NCBI RefSeq assembly: GCF_900636825.1
Contig: NZ_LR134318.1
Location: forward strand, 1,397,501-1,461,500
Length of the DNA stretch: 64,000 nucleotides
Origin: Pseudomonas fluorescens
GTDB taxonomy: Bacteria; Pseudomonadota; Gammaproteobacteria; Pseudomonadales; Pseudomonadaceae
Direction: 5' to 3'
The notes under the pieces are model-generated. The model saw only the letters and a program-made list of their open reading frames with translations, was not told where the DNA came from and made no database searches. The translations under genes and the position numbers were made by a program. Shown piece after piece: positions 45,700 through 56,819 of this stretch; position 1 is the stretch's first letter, and the number at the start of each line of letters is the position of its first letter.

Positions 45700-46266
45700 A
45701 TGACGCTGAATGCGACCACGTCCCACACCGTCGGGCCGTATTACCACATCGGTCTGACCTGGCTGAACCGCGAAGACCTTGCCAGTGAGCTGGCCCTTGG
45801 CGAGCGCGTGGCGATCACCGGGCGAGTGGTGGATGGCAACGGCGATATCGTCAACGACGCCATGCTTGAAGTCTGGCAGGCCAACGCTGCCGGCAAATAT
45901 GACCACCCGGAAGACCATCAGGACAAGCCACTCGATCCGAATTTCGAAGGCTTTGGCCGGGTGCCGGTGGACGCCGAAGGGCGTTTCCGTTTCACCACGA
46001 TCAAACCGGGCACCGTGCAAGGCCTGAAAGGCTCGACGCAGGCACCGCATCTGGTGGTGCTGGTGTTTGCCCGTGGGTTGGTGAAGCATTTGCTGACGCG
46101 AATTTATTTCGATGGCGAACCGGCGAACGTTGCCGATCCGTTGCTGGAGTGTGTGCCGGCCGAACGTCGCGCGACGTTGCTGGCGAAACAGGATGCGGCC
46201 GGTGTGTACCAGTGGAATGTGATTCTGCAGGGCACCGATGCCGAGACGGTGTTCTTCGATTATTAA
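45700..46266 (+). CDS. pcaG: Protocatechuate 3,4-dioxygenase alpha subunit
   Basis: A 188-residue partner of PcaH, homologous to it but without the iron ligands. TVGPYYHIGLTW at the start and MLEVWQANAAGKYDHPEDH are typical. The ATG (45700) overlaps the pcaH stop region (TAAGATG), so the two are translated together. The hetero-oligomer is cytoplasmic. Confidence 0.96.
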   Translation: MTLNATTSHTVGPYYHIGLTWLNREDLASELALGERVAITGRVVDGNGDIVNDAMLEVWQANAAGKYDHPEDHQDKPLDPNFEGFGRVPVDAEGRFRFTTIKPGTVQGLKGSTQAPHLVVLVFARGLVKHLLTRIYFDGEPANVADPLLECVPAERRATLLAKQDAAGVYQWNVILQGTDAETVFFDY

Positions 46267-46270
46267 GATC

Positions 46271-46348
46271 AAAAGATCGCAGCCTGCGGCAGCTCCTACA
46301 GGGTGTACTCCTGCCCAATGTAGGAGCTGCCGGAGGCTGCGATCTTTT
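46271..46348. repeat. REP pair in inverted orientation
   Basis: Two inverted REP copies with a 20-base spacer start five bases after the pcaG stop and separate it from pcaT. Confidence 0.88.
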
Positions 46349-46423
46349 GATGTTTCGCCTTGTGGAACGGGACTGTTGCAAAGTATGTCTAGACTGTGAC
46401 TGTCCCTATCGAGTGAAAAAACA

Positions 46424-47719
46424 ATGACAACGCCCACCTCTCATTACACCGGCGAAGAGCGCAGCAAGCGCATCTTCGCCATCGTCGGCGCTTCGTCCGG
46501 CAACCTTGTCGAATGGTTCGACTTTTACGTCTACGCCTTCTGCGCGATCTACTTCGCCCCGGCGTTTTTTCCCTCCGACAACCCGACCGTGCAACTGGTC
46601 AACACCGCTGGCGTGTTCGCCGCCGGGTTCCTGATGCGACCGATTGGCGGCTGGATTTTCGGCCGGGTCGCGGACAAGCACGGCCGCAAGAATTCGATGC
46701 TCATCTCGATTCTGATGATGTGCTTCGGCTCGTTGTTGATCGCCTGCCTGCCGACCTACAAGGACATCGGCGTCTGGGCGCCGGTGCTATTGCTGTTCGC
46801 ACGTTTGCTGCAAGGTCTGTCGGTGGGCGGCGAGTACGGCACCACTGCGACCTACATGAGCGAAGTCGCCCTCAAGGGCCAGCGCGGTTTCTTCGCTTCG
46901 TTCCAGTACGTGACGCTGATCGGCGGGCAGTTGCTGGCGGTGTCGCTGGTGGTGGTGCTGCAGCAGTTCCTGACTGAAGAAGACTTGCGTGCCTACGGCT
47001 GGCGGATCCCGTTCGTGGTCGGTGCGGTGGCGGCGCTGATTTCGCTGTTCCTGCGGCGCTCGCTGAAAGAAACCACCAACAAGGAAACTCGCGCGCACAA
47101 AGATGCCGGCAGCATTTCCGCACTGTTCCGCGACCATAAAGCGGCGTTCATCACCGTGCTCGGTTACACCGCGGGCGGCTCGCTGATTTTCTACACGTTC
47201 ACCACCTACATGCAGAAATATCTGGTGAACACTGCCGGCATGCACGCCAAGACCGCCAGCTACATCATGACCGGCGCGCTGTTCCTTTATATGTGCATGC
47301 AGCCGCTGTTCGGCATGCTCGCCGACAAGATCGGCCGACGTAATTCGATGCTCTGGTTCGGCGCGCTTGGCACGCTGTTCACCGTGCCGATTCTGCTCAG
47401 CCTGAAAAGCGTCAGCAGCCCATTCCTGGCCTTCGTGCTGATCACCTTGGCGCTGGCGATTGTCAGCTTCTACACGTCGATCAGCGGTCTGGTGAAAGCC
47501 GAAATGTTCCCGCCGGAAGTTCGCGCCCTCGGCGTCGGTCTGGCCTATGCGGTGGCGAATGCGATTTTCGGCGGCTCGGCGGAATTCGTCGCCCTGAGCC
47601 TGAAAAACATCGGCATGGAGAATTCGTTCTACTGGTACGTGACGGCGATGATGGCCATCGCGTTCCTGTTCAGTTTGCGTTTGCCGAAACAGGCAGCCTA
47701 CTTGCACCACGATCTCTAA
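46424..47719 (+). CDS. pcaT: Dicarboxylate MFS transporter PcaT
   Basis: A 431-residue metabolite:proton symporter (KgtP/ProP subfamily) with twelve helices. [22 protein letters not shown] at helix 1, [16 protein letters not shown] as motif A and [17 protein letters not shown] are family signatures. PcaT takes up beta-ketoadipate and other dicarboxylates. It opens the second half of the island, pcaTBDC. Confidence 0.9.
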   Translation: MTTPTSHYTGEERSKRIFAIVGASSGNLVEWFDFYVYAFCAIYFAPAFFPSDNPTVQLVNTAGVFAAGFLMRPIGGWIFGRVADKHGRKNSMLISILMMCFGSLLIACLPTYKDIGVWAPVLLLFARLLQGLSVGGEYGTTATYMSEVALKGQRGFFASFQYVTLIGGQLLAVSLVVVLQQFLTEEDLRAYGWRIPFVVGAVAALISLFLRRSLKETTNKETRAHKDAGSISALFRDHKAAFITVLGYTAGGSLIFYTFTTYMQKYLVNTAGMHAKTASYIMTGALFLYMCMQPLFGMLADKIGRRNSMLWFGALGTLFTVPILLSLKSVSSPFLAFVLITLALAIVSFYTSISGLVKAEMFPPEVRALGVGLAYAVANAIFGGSAEFVALSLKNIGMENSFYWYVTAMMAIAFLFSLRLPKQAAYLHHDL

Positions 47720-47765
47720 CCCGAAGTGCGCGGGCCGTCATGGCCCGCGCTGGCAAGGACTGTTT

Positions 47766-49130
47766 ATGACTCAGCGACCGGGCAATCAGTTGTTCGATGC
47801 CTATTTCACCGCCCGTGACATGCGCGAAGTATTTTGCGATCAGGGCCGCGTGCAAGCGATGCTCGATTTCGAAGCGGCACTGGCCCGGGCCGAGGCGCGT
47901 GTTGGCCTGATCCCTTCTTCCGCCGTGGCACCGATTGCGGCGGCATGCGCTGCGGATCTGTATGACTTCGCGGCGCTGGGCGAGGCGATTGCGACGGCCG
48001 GCAATTCGGCGATTCCGCTGGTCAAGGCGCTGGGCAAACAGATTGCCGCAACCGATGCCGAAGCCGAGCGCTATGTGCATCTGGGCGCGACCAGTCAGGA
48101 CGTGATGGACTCGGGGCTGGTGCTGCAATTGCGTCAGGCGTTGGCATTGATCGAGAGCGAACTGGCGCAACTGGCCGACTCGCTCGCCGCGCAAGCACAA
48201 CGTTTCGCCACCACGCCGCTGGCGGGGCGCACCTGGCTGCAGCATGCAACCCCGGTGACCCTAGGTATGAAAATAGCCGGTTGGTTGGGCGCCGTGACAC
48301 GCAGCCGTCAACGTTTGCAGGAATTGAAACCGCGTCTGCTGGTGCTGCAATTTGGCGGTGCCTCGGGAACGCTCGCGGCACTCGGCGAAGACGCTTTGCC
48401 GATTGCACAAGCGCTGGCTGCGGAACTGCAACTGACACTGCCGGAACAACCGTGGCACACCCAGCGCGATCGTATCGTCGAGTTCGCTGCGGTGCTGGGT
48501 TCGATCGCCGGCAGCCTGGGGAAATTCGGCCGCGACATCAGCCTGTTGATGCAGACCGAAGCGGCGGAAGTGTTCGAGCCGGCCGCACCGGGCAAGGGCG
48601 GATCGTCGACCATGCCGCACAAACGCAACCCGGTCGGCGCGGCGGTGTTGATCGGCGCGGCAACGCGGGTGCCGGGGCTTGTGTCGACGCTGTTCAGCGC
48701 GATGCCCCAGGAGCACGAACGCAGCCTCGGTTTGTGGCACGCCGAATGGGAAACCCTGCCGGAAATCTGCTGCCTGGTTTCCGGTTCGTTGCAACAGGCG
48801 CGCTTGTTGGCCGAGGGCCTGGAAGTCGACGCCGCACGCATGGCGCGCAATCTCGAATTGACCCAAGGGTTGGTGCTGGCCGAGGCGGTCAGCATTGTCC
48901 TCGCCCAGCGCGTCGGCCGCGACACTGCCCATCATCTGCTCGAGCAGTGCTGCAAGCGTGCGGTGGCCGAGCAACGTCATCTGCGTGCTGTGCTGGGCGA
49001 CGAACCGCAAGTCACCGCCGAACTCAGCGCCGCTGAGCTCGATGATCTGCTGAACCCCGCGCATTACCTCGGTCAGGCGCACGTCTGGGTCGAGCGCGCG
49101 GTGGCCGAACACAACGCTTTGACTGTCTGA
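47766..49130 (+). CDS. pcaB: 3-carboxy-cis,cis-muconate cycloisomerase
   Basis: A 454-residue member of the fumarase/aspartase superfamily that lactonises 3-carboxymuconate to 4-carboxymuconolactone. The superfamily signature GSSTMPHKRNP holds the catalytic flexible loop, and HLGATSQDVMDSGL and WLQHATPVTLGMK are the other two conserved regions. Eleven bases separate it from pcaD. Confidence 0.95.
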   Translation: MTQRPGNQLFDAYFTARDMREVFCDQGRVQAMLDFEAALARAEARVGLIPSSAVAPIAAACAADLYDFAALGEAIATAGNSAIPLVKALGKQIAATDAEAERYVHLGATSQDVMDSGLVLQLRQALALIESELAQLADSLAAQAQRFATTPLAGRTWLQHATPVTLGMKIAGWLGAVTRSRQRLQELKPRLLVLQFGGASGTLAALGEDALPIAQALAAELQLTLPEQPWHTQRDRIVEFAAVLGSIAGSLGKFGRDISLLMQTEAAEVFEPAAPGKGGSSTMPHKRNPVGAAVLIGAATRVPGLVSTLFSAMPQEHERSLGLWHAEWETLPEICCLVSGSLQQARLLAEGLEVDAARMARNLELTQGLVLAEAVSIVLAQRVGRDTAHHLLEQCCKRAVAEQRHLRAVLGDEPQVTAELSAAELDDLLNPAHYLGQAHVWVERAVAEHNALTV

Positions 49131-49141
49131 AGGAGAGGGCT

Positions 49142-49933
49142 GTGGCTTTCGTTCAACTCGCCGATGGCGAACTGCACTATGAGATTCAAGGCCCGGCGGA
49201 GGCGCCGGTACTGATGCTGTCCAACTCGCTGGGCACCGACCTGCATATGTGGGATGCACAAATGCCGGCGTTCACCGAGCAATTTCGCGTGCTGCGTTTT
49301 GACACTCGCGGCCACGGTCAATCGCTGGTCACCGAGGGGCCCTACAGCATCGAGCAACTCGGCCACGACGTGCTCGCGCTGCTGGATGCGCTGCAGATCG
49401 AGCGCGCGCATTTCTGTGGATTGTCGATGGGCGGGTTGATCGGCCAATGGCTGGGCATCAACGCCGGCCAGCGTCTGCACAAGCTGATCGTTTGCAACAC
49501 CGCAGCGAAAATCGGTGACCCGTCAGTGTGGAATCCACGCATCGAAACCGTGTTGCGCGACGGCCCGGCGGCGATGGTTGCGTTGCGTGATGCGTCGATT
49601 GCGCGCTGGTTCACCCCGGACTTTTCCGCTGCCCATCCGGCAGCCGCAAAGAAAATTACCGACATGCTCGCGGCCACTTCGCCTGAAGGCTACGCGGCCA
49701 ATTGCGCCGCTGTGCGCGATGCCGATTTTCGTGAGCAACTCGCTTCGATCAACGTGCCGTTGCTGGTGATTGCCGGAAGCGAAGATGCGGTGACGCCGCC
49801 GTCCGGTGGGCATTTCATTCGCGACCGCGTGCGCGGTGCCGAATACGCCGAGTTCTACGCGGCGCACCTGTCCAACGTGCAGGCTGGCGCCGATTTCAGC
49901 GAACGTGTGCTGGCGTTTTTGCAGGCTCAGTGA
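49142..49933 (+). CDS. pcaD: 3-oxoadipate enol-lactonase
   Basis: A 263-residue alpha/beta hydrolase that opens 3-oxoadipate enol-lactone to 3-oxoadipate. The nucleophile is the Ser in FCGLSMGGLIG (about residue 94); the acid lies in the AGSEDAVTPP segment and the His near HLSNVQAGADF. It starts at GTG with AAGGAGAGG upstream. Confidence 0.94.
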   Translation: MAFVQLADGELHYEIQGPAEAPVLMLSNSLGTDLHMWDAQMPAFTEQFRVLRFDTRGHGQSLVTEGPYSIEQLGHDVLALLDALQIERAHFCGLSMGGLIGQWLGINAGQRLHKLIVCNTAAKIGDPSVWNPRIETVLRDGPAAMVALRDASIARWFTPDFSAAHPAAAKKITDMLAATSPEGYAANCAAVRDADFREQLASINVPLLVIAGSEDAVTPPSGGHFIRDRVRGAEYAEFYAAHLSNVQAGADFSERVLAFLQAQ

Positions 49934-49943
49934 GGAAGATTTT

Positions 49944-50336
49944 GTGGACGAGAAACAACGTTACGACGAAGGCATGCAGGTTCGCCGCGCGGTATTGGGC
50001 GATGCTCACGTCGATCGCAGCCTGACCACGCTAACCGAGTTCAACTCGGAATTTCAGGAGATGATCACCCGCCACGCCTGGGGCGACATCTGGACCCGCC
50101 CGGGCCTGCCACGGCATACGCGCAGCCTGATCACCATCGCCATGCTGATTGGCATGAACCGCGAAGGCGAGCTGAAACTGCACCTGCGTGCAGCGGCCAA
50201 CAATGGCGTGAGCCGGGGGGAGATCAAGGAAGTGATCATGCAGAGCGCGATTTACTGCGGAATCCCGGCGGCGAATGCGACGTTTCATCTGGCCGAATCG
50301 GTGTGGGATGAATTGGGTGTTGAATCCCGCGAGTGA
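49944..50336 (+). CDS. pcaC: 4-carboxymuconolactone decarboxylase
   Basis: A 130-residue enzyme of the AhpD-like family that converts 4-carboxymuconolactone to the enol-lactone used by PcaD. FNSEFQEMITRHAWGDIWTRPGL and QSAIYCGIPAANATFHLAE are the family signatures. The GTG at 49944 (GAGGAAGAT upstream) gives exactly the 130-residue length of known PcaC; the frame is open upstream inside pcaD but is not used. Confidence 0.95.
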   Translation: MDEKQRYDEGMQVRRAVLGDAHVDRSLTTLTEFNSEFQEMITRHAWGDIWTRPGLPRHTRSLITIAMLIGMNREGELKLHLRAAANNGVSRGEIKEVIMQSAIYCGIPAANATFHLAESVWDELGVESRE

Positions 50337-50394
50337 TGTTGGCCGAGCAGCCGCTTTCGCGAGCAGGCTCGCTCCCACCTTGGAATGCCTTCCC

Positions 50395-50482
50395 CTGTAG
50401 GAGCTGCCGAAGGCTGCGATCTTTTGATCTTGTTTAAAAAAAATCAAGGTCAAAAGATCGCAGCCTGCGGCAGCTCCTACAG
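50395..50482. repeat. REP pair in inverted orientation after pcaC
   Basis: Two inverted REP copies separated by about 30 bases. A different GC-rich repeat fragment (CGCGAGCAGGCTCGCTCCCACC) precedes them at 50357-50380. Confidence 0.85.
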
Positions 50483-50493
50483 GGGATCGGTGT

Positions 50494-51753
50494 TTATAGC
50501 AGGCTGATCGGGTAGCTGACGATCAGGCGGTTTTCGTCGAACTCGTTATTGCTGAAATCGCGACGCATGGTCGAGTTGCGCCATCTGACGTTGAGGTTTT
50601 TGAGCGTACCGCTCTGCACCGTGTAGCCCAGTTCCGATTCGCGGCCCCATTCCTTGCCGTCGGTGATCGTCCCGGTGTGCACGTTGTCGCCGCTGATGTA
50701 GCGGTTCATCAGGGTCAGGCCGGGAATGCCCATGGCCGCGAAATTGTAGTCGTGGCGCAACTGCCACGAGCGTTCCTGAGCGTTGTCGTAGCTGGCGTTG
50801 TAACTGTCGTTGGCCAGCGTCCCGCCGCTGGTGCCGTTGACGCGCATCCAGGCGCTGTCGCCGGTGAGTTTTTGCAGGCCGAGGTAAAACGTGTTGCCGC
50901 CGTAGTTGGCGGAAAACATGCCGTACCAGGTCTTGTTATCGAGGTCGCCGGCGCGGGCGCTGCCATCGTCCTTGCCGTAGAAGAAACCGAGGTTGGCGCC
51001 CAGCGTCCACTTGCCGAGCGGCTGGCTGTGCAGCACATTCAGGTACTGCTGGCTGTAGATGTCCTTGAGCTGCGCGTTCCAGAGGCCGATTTGCGTGCGC
51101 TTGTCGTTGAACACATATTCGCCACCCTGAAAGTTGAAACGATCAGAGGTGAACTCCGCTTTGCCGGTCATCGACATGTCGCTCATGCTGCTGTCGTCGC
51201 GCGGACTGTTGGCGCGGAACTGGCCGCCGTACAGGGTCAGGCCATCGATTTCCTTCGAAGTGATCTGCCCGCCGCGGAAGGTTTGCGGTAGTGAACGTCC
51301 GTCGTCCGAACGCAGGATCGGCAGCACCGGCATCCATTCGCCGACCTTCACTTCAGTCTGCGAAAACCTGGCCTTGAACGCGACGTTGGTGCGCCCGAAG
51401 TTATCCGCCGGGCGGCCGTCACGATCCAGCGGCAACAGTTGCGTGCCGCCCGTGCCCTTGCCGCCATCAAGCTTGACCGAGTACAGGCCGAGCACGTCCA
51501 TGCCGAAGCCGACGGTACCTTGGGTGAAGCCGGATTTGGCGTCGAGAATAAAACTCTGCGTCCACTCCTCAGCCTTGCCCTGGGTTTTGCTCGGATTGGT
51601 GAAGTTGCGATTGATGTAGAAGTTGCGCAGGTTCAGGTTGACCTTGGCGCCTTCGATGAAACCGGATTCTTCGGCGCTCGCGGGCAGAGCCACACCGGAA
51701 ATGGCCAAGGCGATCAGGCCGGGCAATGCATAAGGCACGGGGAAAACATTCAT
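50494..51753 (-). CDS. OprD-family outer-membrane porin
   Basis: A 419-residue OprD/Opd-type porin with a signal peptide ending ALPASA (about residue 27). The mature part starts EESGFIEGAKVNLNLRNFYINRNF and ends in a beta strand (RLIVSYPISLL), as expected for an 18-strand barrel. EVKVGEWMPVLPILRSDDGRSLPQTFRG is the conserved loop region of the family. It sits on the opposite strand next to the pca island, so it probably takes up 4-hydroxybenzoate or related acids, like OpdK/PcaP-type porins. The ATG at 51753 is chosen for the signal peptide; the upstream frame is not coding-like. Confidence 0.85.
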   Translation of the reverse strand: MNVFPVPYALPGLIALAISGVALPASAEESGFIEGAKVNLNLRNFYINRNFTNPSKTQGKAEEWTQSFILDAKSGFTQGTVGFGMDVLGLYSVKLDGGKGTGGTQLLPLDRDGRPADNFGRTNVAFKARFSQTEVKVGEWMPVLPILRSDDGRSLPQTFRGGQITSKEIDGLTLYGGQFRANSPRDDSSMSDMSMTGKAEFTSDRFNFQGGEYVFNDKRTQIGLWNAQLKDIYSQQYLNVLHSQPLGKWTLGANLGFFYGKDDGSARAGDLDNKTWYGMFSANYGGNTFYLGLQKLTGDSAWMRVNGTSGGTLANDSYNASYDNAQERSWQLRHDYNFAAMGIPGLTLMNRYISGDNVHTGTITDGKEWGRESELGYTVQSGTLKNLNVRWRNSTMRRDFSNNEFDENRLIVSYPISLL

Positions 51754-52016
51754 GAACTTGGGACTCTCTTGTTTTTGTAAGGCGAACGGCTGCGCTGTCG
51801 CGGGAGGTGCGGCGCAGGCGGGGTGATGCAAGTCAGGGATAGAGCGGCGGCGGTCAGCCGGGCGGTGCAGGGCGCTGGAGCATGGTGTTGAACCTTGTTG
51901 TTATTGGCGTTCTGGGCTGAATGGTGAAGGGCTTGCAGGTCCGCGTTCAATTGCTGAAAGCGGGTTTTGGGCGATTACCGAACGCAAGATTCGGCCGGTT
52001 TTTGGGGGAATGTGAG

Positions 52017-52118
52017 GGCCTCATCGCTGGCAAGCCAGCTCCCACAGATTTTTGCATCGCTCACAAATTTGGGTACACCACGAAACATTGTGGGAGCTGG
52101 CTTGCCAGCGATGAGGCC
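52017..52118. repeat. Inverted-repeat element with 30-bp perfect arms
   Basis: GGCCTCATCGCTGGCAAGCC... (52017-52046) pairs perfectly with its complement at 52089-52118 around a 42-base AT-richer centre. This is another intergenic repeat type common in P. fluorescens relatives. Confidence 0.8.
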
Positions 52119-52150
52119 AGACAAGACAACGCAGTTTTATGGCAGGCAAC

Positions 52151-52176
52151 AAAAAGCCCACCAAAATGGTGGGCTT
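52151..52176 (-). terminator. Rho-independent terminator of the efflux operon
   Basis: AAGCCCACCA / TGGTGGGCTT is a ten-base stem with a three-base loop, followed on the minus strand by TTT. It lies 19 bases past the stop of the outer-membrane channel gene. Confidence 0.85.
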
Positions 52177-52194
52177 GATGTGTTCAGCCGATGA

Positions 52195-53655
52195 TCAGAA
52201 CAGCTTCATCTTCGGCGCTTCTTCTTTCAGCGGTTCGTTCTGCGCGGTTTGCGCATTCCAGCCACCGCCCAAGGCCTTGTACAGATTGACCGCACTGGTC
52301 AGCTGCGCGAGCCGGTCGGTGATCAGCGACTGTTGCGCGCTGAACAACTGACGCTGGGCATCGAGGAAGGTCAGGTTGCTGTCGACGCCAATGCGATAAC
52401 GACGCTCGGCCAGACGGTAGTAATCCTGGTTGGCCTGAACGAAGTCACGTTGCGCTTGCAACTGCTCGGTGTAGGTCTGGCGTGCGGCGAGGCCGTCGGC
52501 GACTTCCTGGAAGGCTGTCTGAATCGACTTCTCGTAGTTCGCCACGCCGATATCCTTCTGGATCTTGGCGTAGTCGAGGCTGGCGCGCAGGCTGCCGGCG
52601 TTGAAGATCGGCAGGTTGATCTGCGGCTGGAACAGCCACGTCCCCGAACCACCCTTGAACAGGCCGGACAGATCCGGGCTCAGGCTGCCCGCGTTGGCGG
52701 TCAGGCTGATGCTCGGGAAGAACGCTGCACGTGCCGCGCCGATGTTGGCGTTGGCCGCCTTCAGGTTGTACTCGGCCTGCAGAATGTCCGGACGACGTTG
52801 CAACAGATCCGACGGCAGACCGGCCGGCACATCGCTGAGCAGGTCATCGGACAGCGGTTTGGCCGCTTGCAGGTTGGCCGGAATACCGGTGCCGAGCAGC
52901 AGGGTCAGGCTGTTTTCATCCTGCGCAACCTGGCGGGTGTAACGCGCCAGTTGTGCGCGAGCGTTTTCCACGGAAGTGCGCGACTGCGCCAGGTCCAGTG
53001 CCGAAGCCACACCGACTTCGTTGCTGCGACTGGTCAGCTTGTAGCTTTCTTCGAAGGCACCGAGGGTGTCTTGCGTCAGCTTGAGCAGTTCCTTGTCCGC
53101 TTGCCAGGTCAAGTAAGCATTGGCGACGTTGGCGACCAGACTGATCTGTGTGCTGCGGCGCGCTTCTTCGGTAGCGAAGTACTGTTGCAGCGCTTGCTCG
53201 CTAAGGCTGCGCACCCGACCGAACAGGTCGAGTTCATAGGCGCTGATGCCGACGGTAGCCGAGTACGAACTGGTAATGCCCGACTCGCCAGTTTGCGAGG
53301 CACGCGCCGGCAGACGCTGGCGGCTGCCAGCGGCATTCGCCGAGACTGCCGGGAACAGGTCCGCGCGCTGGATACGGTATTGCGCCGCGTAGGCATCGAT
53401 GTTCAACGCCGCGACACGCAGGTCGCGGTTGTTTTCCAGGGAAATCTGGATCAGCTGTTGCAGCGCAGGGTCATGGAAAAACTGCTTCCAGCCCTGCTCG
53501 GCAGCGGCTTGCGCTGGTGCCTGCGCCGGCGAATACGCCGGCCCTTGCGGGTACTGGCCTGCGACCGGAGCCTCAGGCTGCTGATAATCAGGTATCAGCG
53601 AGCAACCGCTCAGCACGAAGGCGGCGACTGCGATGGAGAGTAGCGACTTGCTCAT
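52195..53655 (-). CDS. ttgC: RND efflux outer-membrane channel (TtgC/EmhC/OprM)
   Basis: A 486-residue TolC-family lipoprotein. The lipobox LSGC puts the lipidated Cys at residue 18. [25 protein letters not shown] and the second-half repeat [28 protein letters not shown] are the paired OEP signatures, and [13 protein letters not shown] is typical of OprM-type proteins. It forms the trimeric outer-membrane exit duct for TtgB. Its start overlaps the ttgB stop by four bases. Confidence 0.93.
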   Translation of the reverse strand: MSKSLLSIAVAAFVLSGCSLIPDYQQPEAPVAGQYPQGPAYSPAQAPAQAAAEQGWKQFFHDPALQQLIQISLENNRDLRVAALNIDAYAAQYRIQRADLFPAVSANAAGSRQRLPARASQTGESGITSSYSATVGISAYELDLFGRVRSLSEQALQQYFATEEARRSTQISLVANVANAYLTWQADKELLKLTQDTLGAFEESYKLTSRSNEVGVASALDLAQSRTSVENARAQLARYTRQVAQDENSLTLLLGTGIPANLQAAKPLSDDLLSDVPAGLPSDLLQRRPDILQAEYNLKAANANIGAARAAFFPSISLTANAGSLSPDLSGLFKGGSGTWLFQPQINLPIFNAGSLRASLDYAKIQKDIGVANYEKSIQTAFQEVADGLAARQTYTEQLQAQRDFVQANQDYYRLAERRYRIGVDSNLTFLDAQRQLFSAQQSLITDRLAQLTSAVNLYKALGGGWNAQTAQNEPLKEEAPKMKLF

Positions 53656-56600
53656 TGGCCAGCCTCTTTAGGAGTTTCAGTAGTCTCGTGCGCGTCGGTC
53701 TTTTTGCGCTGACCGATGGACGACACAGTAACGAAGAACAGTGGGACCCAGAAGATCGCCAGGATCGTGGCCGTGAGCATACCGCCAATCACGCCGGTAC
53801 CGATCGCATGTTGACTGCCTGAACCTGCGCCGGTGGAAATCGCCAGCGGTACGACACCGAGGACGAAGGCCAGCGAGGTCATGATGATCGGGCGCAGACG
53901 CATGCGGCAGGCTTCAATCGCCGCTTCACGCAGGGTGCGTCCCTGTTCATGCAGTTCCTTGGCGAATTCGACAATCAGAATGGCGTTTTTAGCCGCCAGG
54001 CCGATGGTCGTCAACAGGCCCACCTGGAAGTACACGTCGTTGGACAACCCGCGCAGGCTGGTGGCCATCAAGGCGCCGATGATCCCCAGCGGTACCACGA
54101 GCATGACCGCGATCGGAATCGACCAGCTTTCATACAACGCCGCCAGACACAGGAACACCATAAGCAACGACAGGGCGTACAGCGCTGGTGCCTGCGAGCC
54201 GGACAGACGTTCCTCGTAGGACAGACCGGTCCAGGAGATACCGACACCGGACGGCAGCTTCTTGGCGATCGCCTCGACTTCGGCCATCGCTTCACCGGTG
54301 GAATAACCCGGCGCCGGAGCCCCGAGAATTTCCAAGGCTTCCACACCGTTGTAACGCGCCAGTTTTGGCGAACCGTAGATCCACTCGCCCTTGGCGAACG
54401 CCGAGAACGGAACCATGGTGCCGGCGGCGTTGCGCACGTACCACTTTTTCAGGTCTTCGGGGCTCATGCGCGAATCCGGCTGGCCCTGCACATACACTTT
54501 TTTCACTCGACCACGGTCGATGAAGTCGTTCACGTAGCTACTGCCCAGCGCAATCGACAGGGTGTTGTTGATGTCGCCGATGGTGATGCCGAGGGCGCTG
54601 GCCTTCTCGTCGTCGATTTCCAGCTGAAACTGCGGTTCATCGTTCAGGCCGTTCGGACGCACCTGGGTCAGCACCTTGCTTTGCGAGGCCATGCCGAGGA
54701 ACTGGTTGCGCGCTTCCATCAGTTTTTCGTGCCCGATACCGGCGCGATCCTGCAGGAACACGTCGAAACCTGTGGCGTTACCCAATTCCAGTACCGCTGG
54801 CGGGGCGAAAGCAAACACCATCGCGTCGCGGAAGCTGAAGAAGTGTTGCTGGGCACGCGCCGCGAGTTTGAACACGCTGTTGTCAGCGTCACGTTCGCCC
54901 CACGGCTTGAGCATGATGAACGCCATACCCGAACTCTGACCACGGCCGGCGAAGTTGAAGCCGGTCACAGTGAACACCGACGCCACCGCGTCTGCCTCAC
55001 CGCCGTCCTTGTTCGGGCGCAGCAGGTATTCACGCATTTCATCAACGACCACTTGCGTGCGCTGGGCGCTGGAACCGGCCGGGGTCTGCACCTGAGCGAA
55101 CAGAACGCCCTGGTCTTCCTCCGGCAGGAACGCGGTCGGGATGCGGGTGAACAGCCAGATCATGCCGACCACGATCAGCAGATAGGCGAGCAGGTACGGC
55201 GCCTTGCGGGTCAGCATGTTGCCGACGCCACGCTCGTAGCTCTGCACACCACGGTCGAAGTTGCGGTTGAACCAGCCAAAGAAACCTTTCTTCGGCGTGC
55301 CGTGCTCACCTTTCGGAATCGGCTTGAGCATGGTCGCGCACAGCGCCGGGGTGAAGATCAAAGCAACCAGTACCGACAGGGCCATCGCCGAAACGATGGT
55401 GATCGAGAACTGTTTGTAGATCACACCGGTCGAGCCGCTGAAGAATGCCATTGGCAGCAATACCGCCGAAAGAACGAGGGCGATACCGACCAGCGCTCCC
55501 TGGATCTGGCCCATGGATTTCTTCGTCGCTTCTTTCGGTGACAAGCCTTCTTCGCTCATCACCCGCTCGACGTTTTCCACCACAACGATGGCGTCGTCCA
55601 CCAACAGACCGATGGCCAGCACCATGCCGAACATGGTCAGGGTGTTGATGCTGAAACCGGCGGCGGCGAGGATGCCGAACGTACCGAGCAATACCACCGG
55701 CACGGTCATCGTGGTGATGACGGTGGCGCGGAAGTTCTGCAGGAACAGGAACATCACCAGGAACACCAGCGCGATCGCTTCGACCAGCGTGTGCACCACG
55801 CCTTTGATCGATTCGGTCACCACCGGGGTGGTGTCGTACGGGAACACCACTTCCATGCCTTGCGGGAAGAACGGCTTGAGGCTGTCGATGGTGTTGCGCA
55901 GCGCCTTGGCCGTGTCGAGGGCGTTGGCACCATTGGCCAGTTTCACCGCCAGACCGGAGGCCGGGCTGCCGTTGAACTGGGCGCTGATCGCGTAGTTCTC
56001 ACCGCCGAGGCCGACTTCAGCCACGTCTTTGAGGCGGACCTGCGAGCCGTCCTTATTGACCTTGAGGAGGATTTCCTTGAACTGCTCGGCAGTCTGCAGA
56101 CGGGTCTTGCCGATGATCGTCGCGTTCAGTTGCTGGCCCTGCACGGCAGGCAAGCCACCGAGCTGACCGGACGACACCTGGACGTTCTGCGCAGCAATGG
56201 CGTTTTTCACGTCGACCGGGGTCAGGCTGAAGTTGTTCAACTTGGCCGGGTCGAGCCAGATACGCATTGCGTACTGCGCACCGAAGACCTGGAAGTCACC
56301 AACACCGGCGGTCCGCGAGATCGGATCCTGCATGTTCGACACGATGTAGTTGGACAGGTCGTCCTTGCTCATGCTGCCGTCGCGCGAGACCACACCGATC
56401 ACCAGCAGGAAGTTCTTCACTGCCTTGGTTACGCGGATACCCTGTTGCTGCACTTCCTGCGGCAACAGCGGGGTGGCCAGGTTCAGCTTGTTCTGCACCT
56501 GTACCTGCGCGGTGTCGGAGTTGGTGCCTTGCTCGAAGGTCGCGGTGATGGTCATGCTGCCGTCGGAGTTACTTTCCGACGATACATAACGCAGGTTATC

Positions 56601-56816
56601 GATACCGTTGAGCTGCTGCTCGATGACCTGAACCACGGTGTCCTGCACGGTTTGTGCGGATGCGCCTGGGTAGGTCACCTGGATCGCAATGGCCGGTGGC
56701 GCGATGCTCGGGTATTGGTTGATCGGCAATTTCAGGATCGAAAGTGCCCCGACCAACATGATCACCAGGGCAATTACCCAGGCGAAAATCGGACGGTCGA
56801 TGAAGAATTTTGACAT
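53652..56816 (-). CDS. ttgB: RND multidrug efflux pump (TtgB/EmhB/MexB)
   Basis: A 1054-residue inner-membrane proton-driven pump with twelve helices and two large periplasmic loops. The proton relay is in [22 protein letters not shown] (two Asp in helix 4). The N-terminus [20 protein letters not shown] and [25 protein letters not shown] are HAE1 signatures. In related strains this pump exports antibiotics, flavonoids and aromatic solvents. It lies between the adaptor and channel genes, three bases after ttgA. Confidence 0.95.
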   Translation of the reverse strand: MSKFFIDRPIFAWVIALVIMLVGALSILKLPINQYPSIAPPAIAIQVTYPGASAQTVQDTVVQVIEQQLNGIDNLRYVSSESNSDGSMTITATFEQGTNSDTAQVQVQNKLNLATPLLPQEVQQQGIRVTKAVKNFLLVIGVVSRDGSMSKDDLSNYIVSNMQDPISRTAGVGDFQVFGAQYAMRIWLDPAKLNNFSLTPVDVKNAIAAQNVQVSSGQLGGLPAVQGQQLNATIIGKTRLQTAEQFKEILLKVNKDGSQVRLKDVAEVGLGGENYAISAQFNGSPASGLAVKLANGANALDTAKALRNTIDSLKPFFPQGMEVVFPYDTTPVVTESIKGVVHTLVEAIALVFLVMFLFLQNFRATVITTMTVPVVLLGTFGILAAAGFSINTLTMFGMVLAIGLLVDDAIVVVENVERVMSEEGLSPKEATKKSMGQIQGALVGIALVLSAVLLPMAFFSGSTGVIYKQFSITIVSAMALSVLVALIFTPALCATMLKPIPKGEHGTPKKGFFGWFNRNFDRGVQSYERGVGNMLTRKAPYLLAYLLIVVGMIWLFTRIPTAFLPEEDQGVLFAQVQTPAGSSAQRTQVVVDEMREYLLRPNKDGGEADAVASVFTVTGFNFAGRGQSSGMAFIMLKPWGERDADNSVFKLAARAQQHFFSFRDAMVFAFAPPAVLELGNATGFDVFLQDRAGIGHEKLMEARNQFLGMASQSKVLTQVRPNGLNDEPQFQLEIDDEKASALGITIGDINNTLSIALGSSYVNDFIDRGRVKKVYVQGQPDSRMSPEDLKKWYVRNAAGTMVPFSAFAKGEWIYGSPKLARYNGVEALEILGAPAPGYSTGEAMAEVEAIAKKLPSGVGISWTGLSYEERLSGSQAPALYALSLLMVFLCLAALYESWSIPIAVMLVVPLGIIGALMATSLRGLSNDVYFQVGLLTTIGLAAKNAILIVEFAKELHEQGRTLREAAIEACRMRLRPIIMTSLAFVLGVVPLAISTGAGSGSQHAIGTGVIGGMLTATILAIFWVPLFFVTVSSIGQRKKTDAHETTETPKEAGQ

Positions 56817-56819
56817 GGG

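Larger units (their letters stand above)
51754..52194. other. Intergenic region between the porin and efflux genes
   Basis: This 441-base gap holds the porin promoter region, a large inverted repeat (52017-52118) and the efflux operon terminator (52151-52176). I see no gene in it. Confidence 0.6.
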
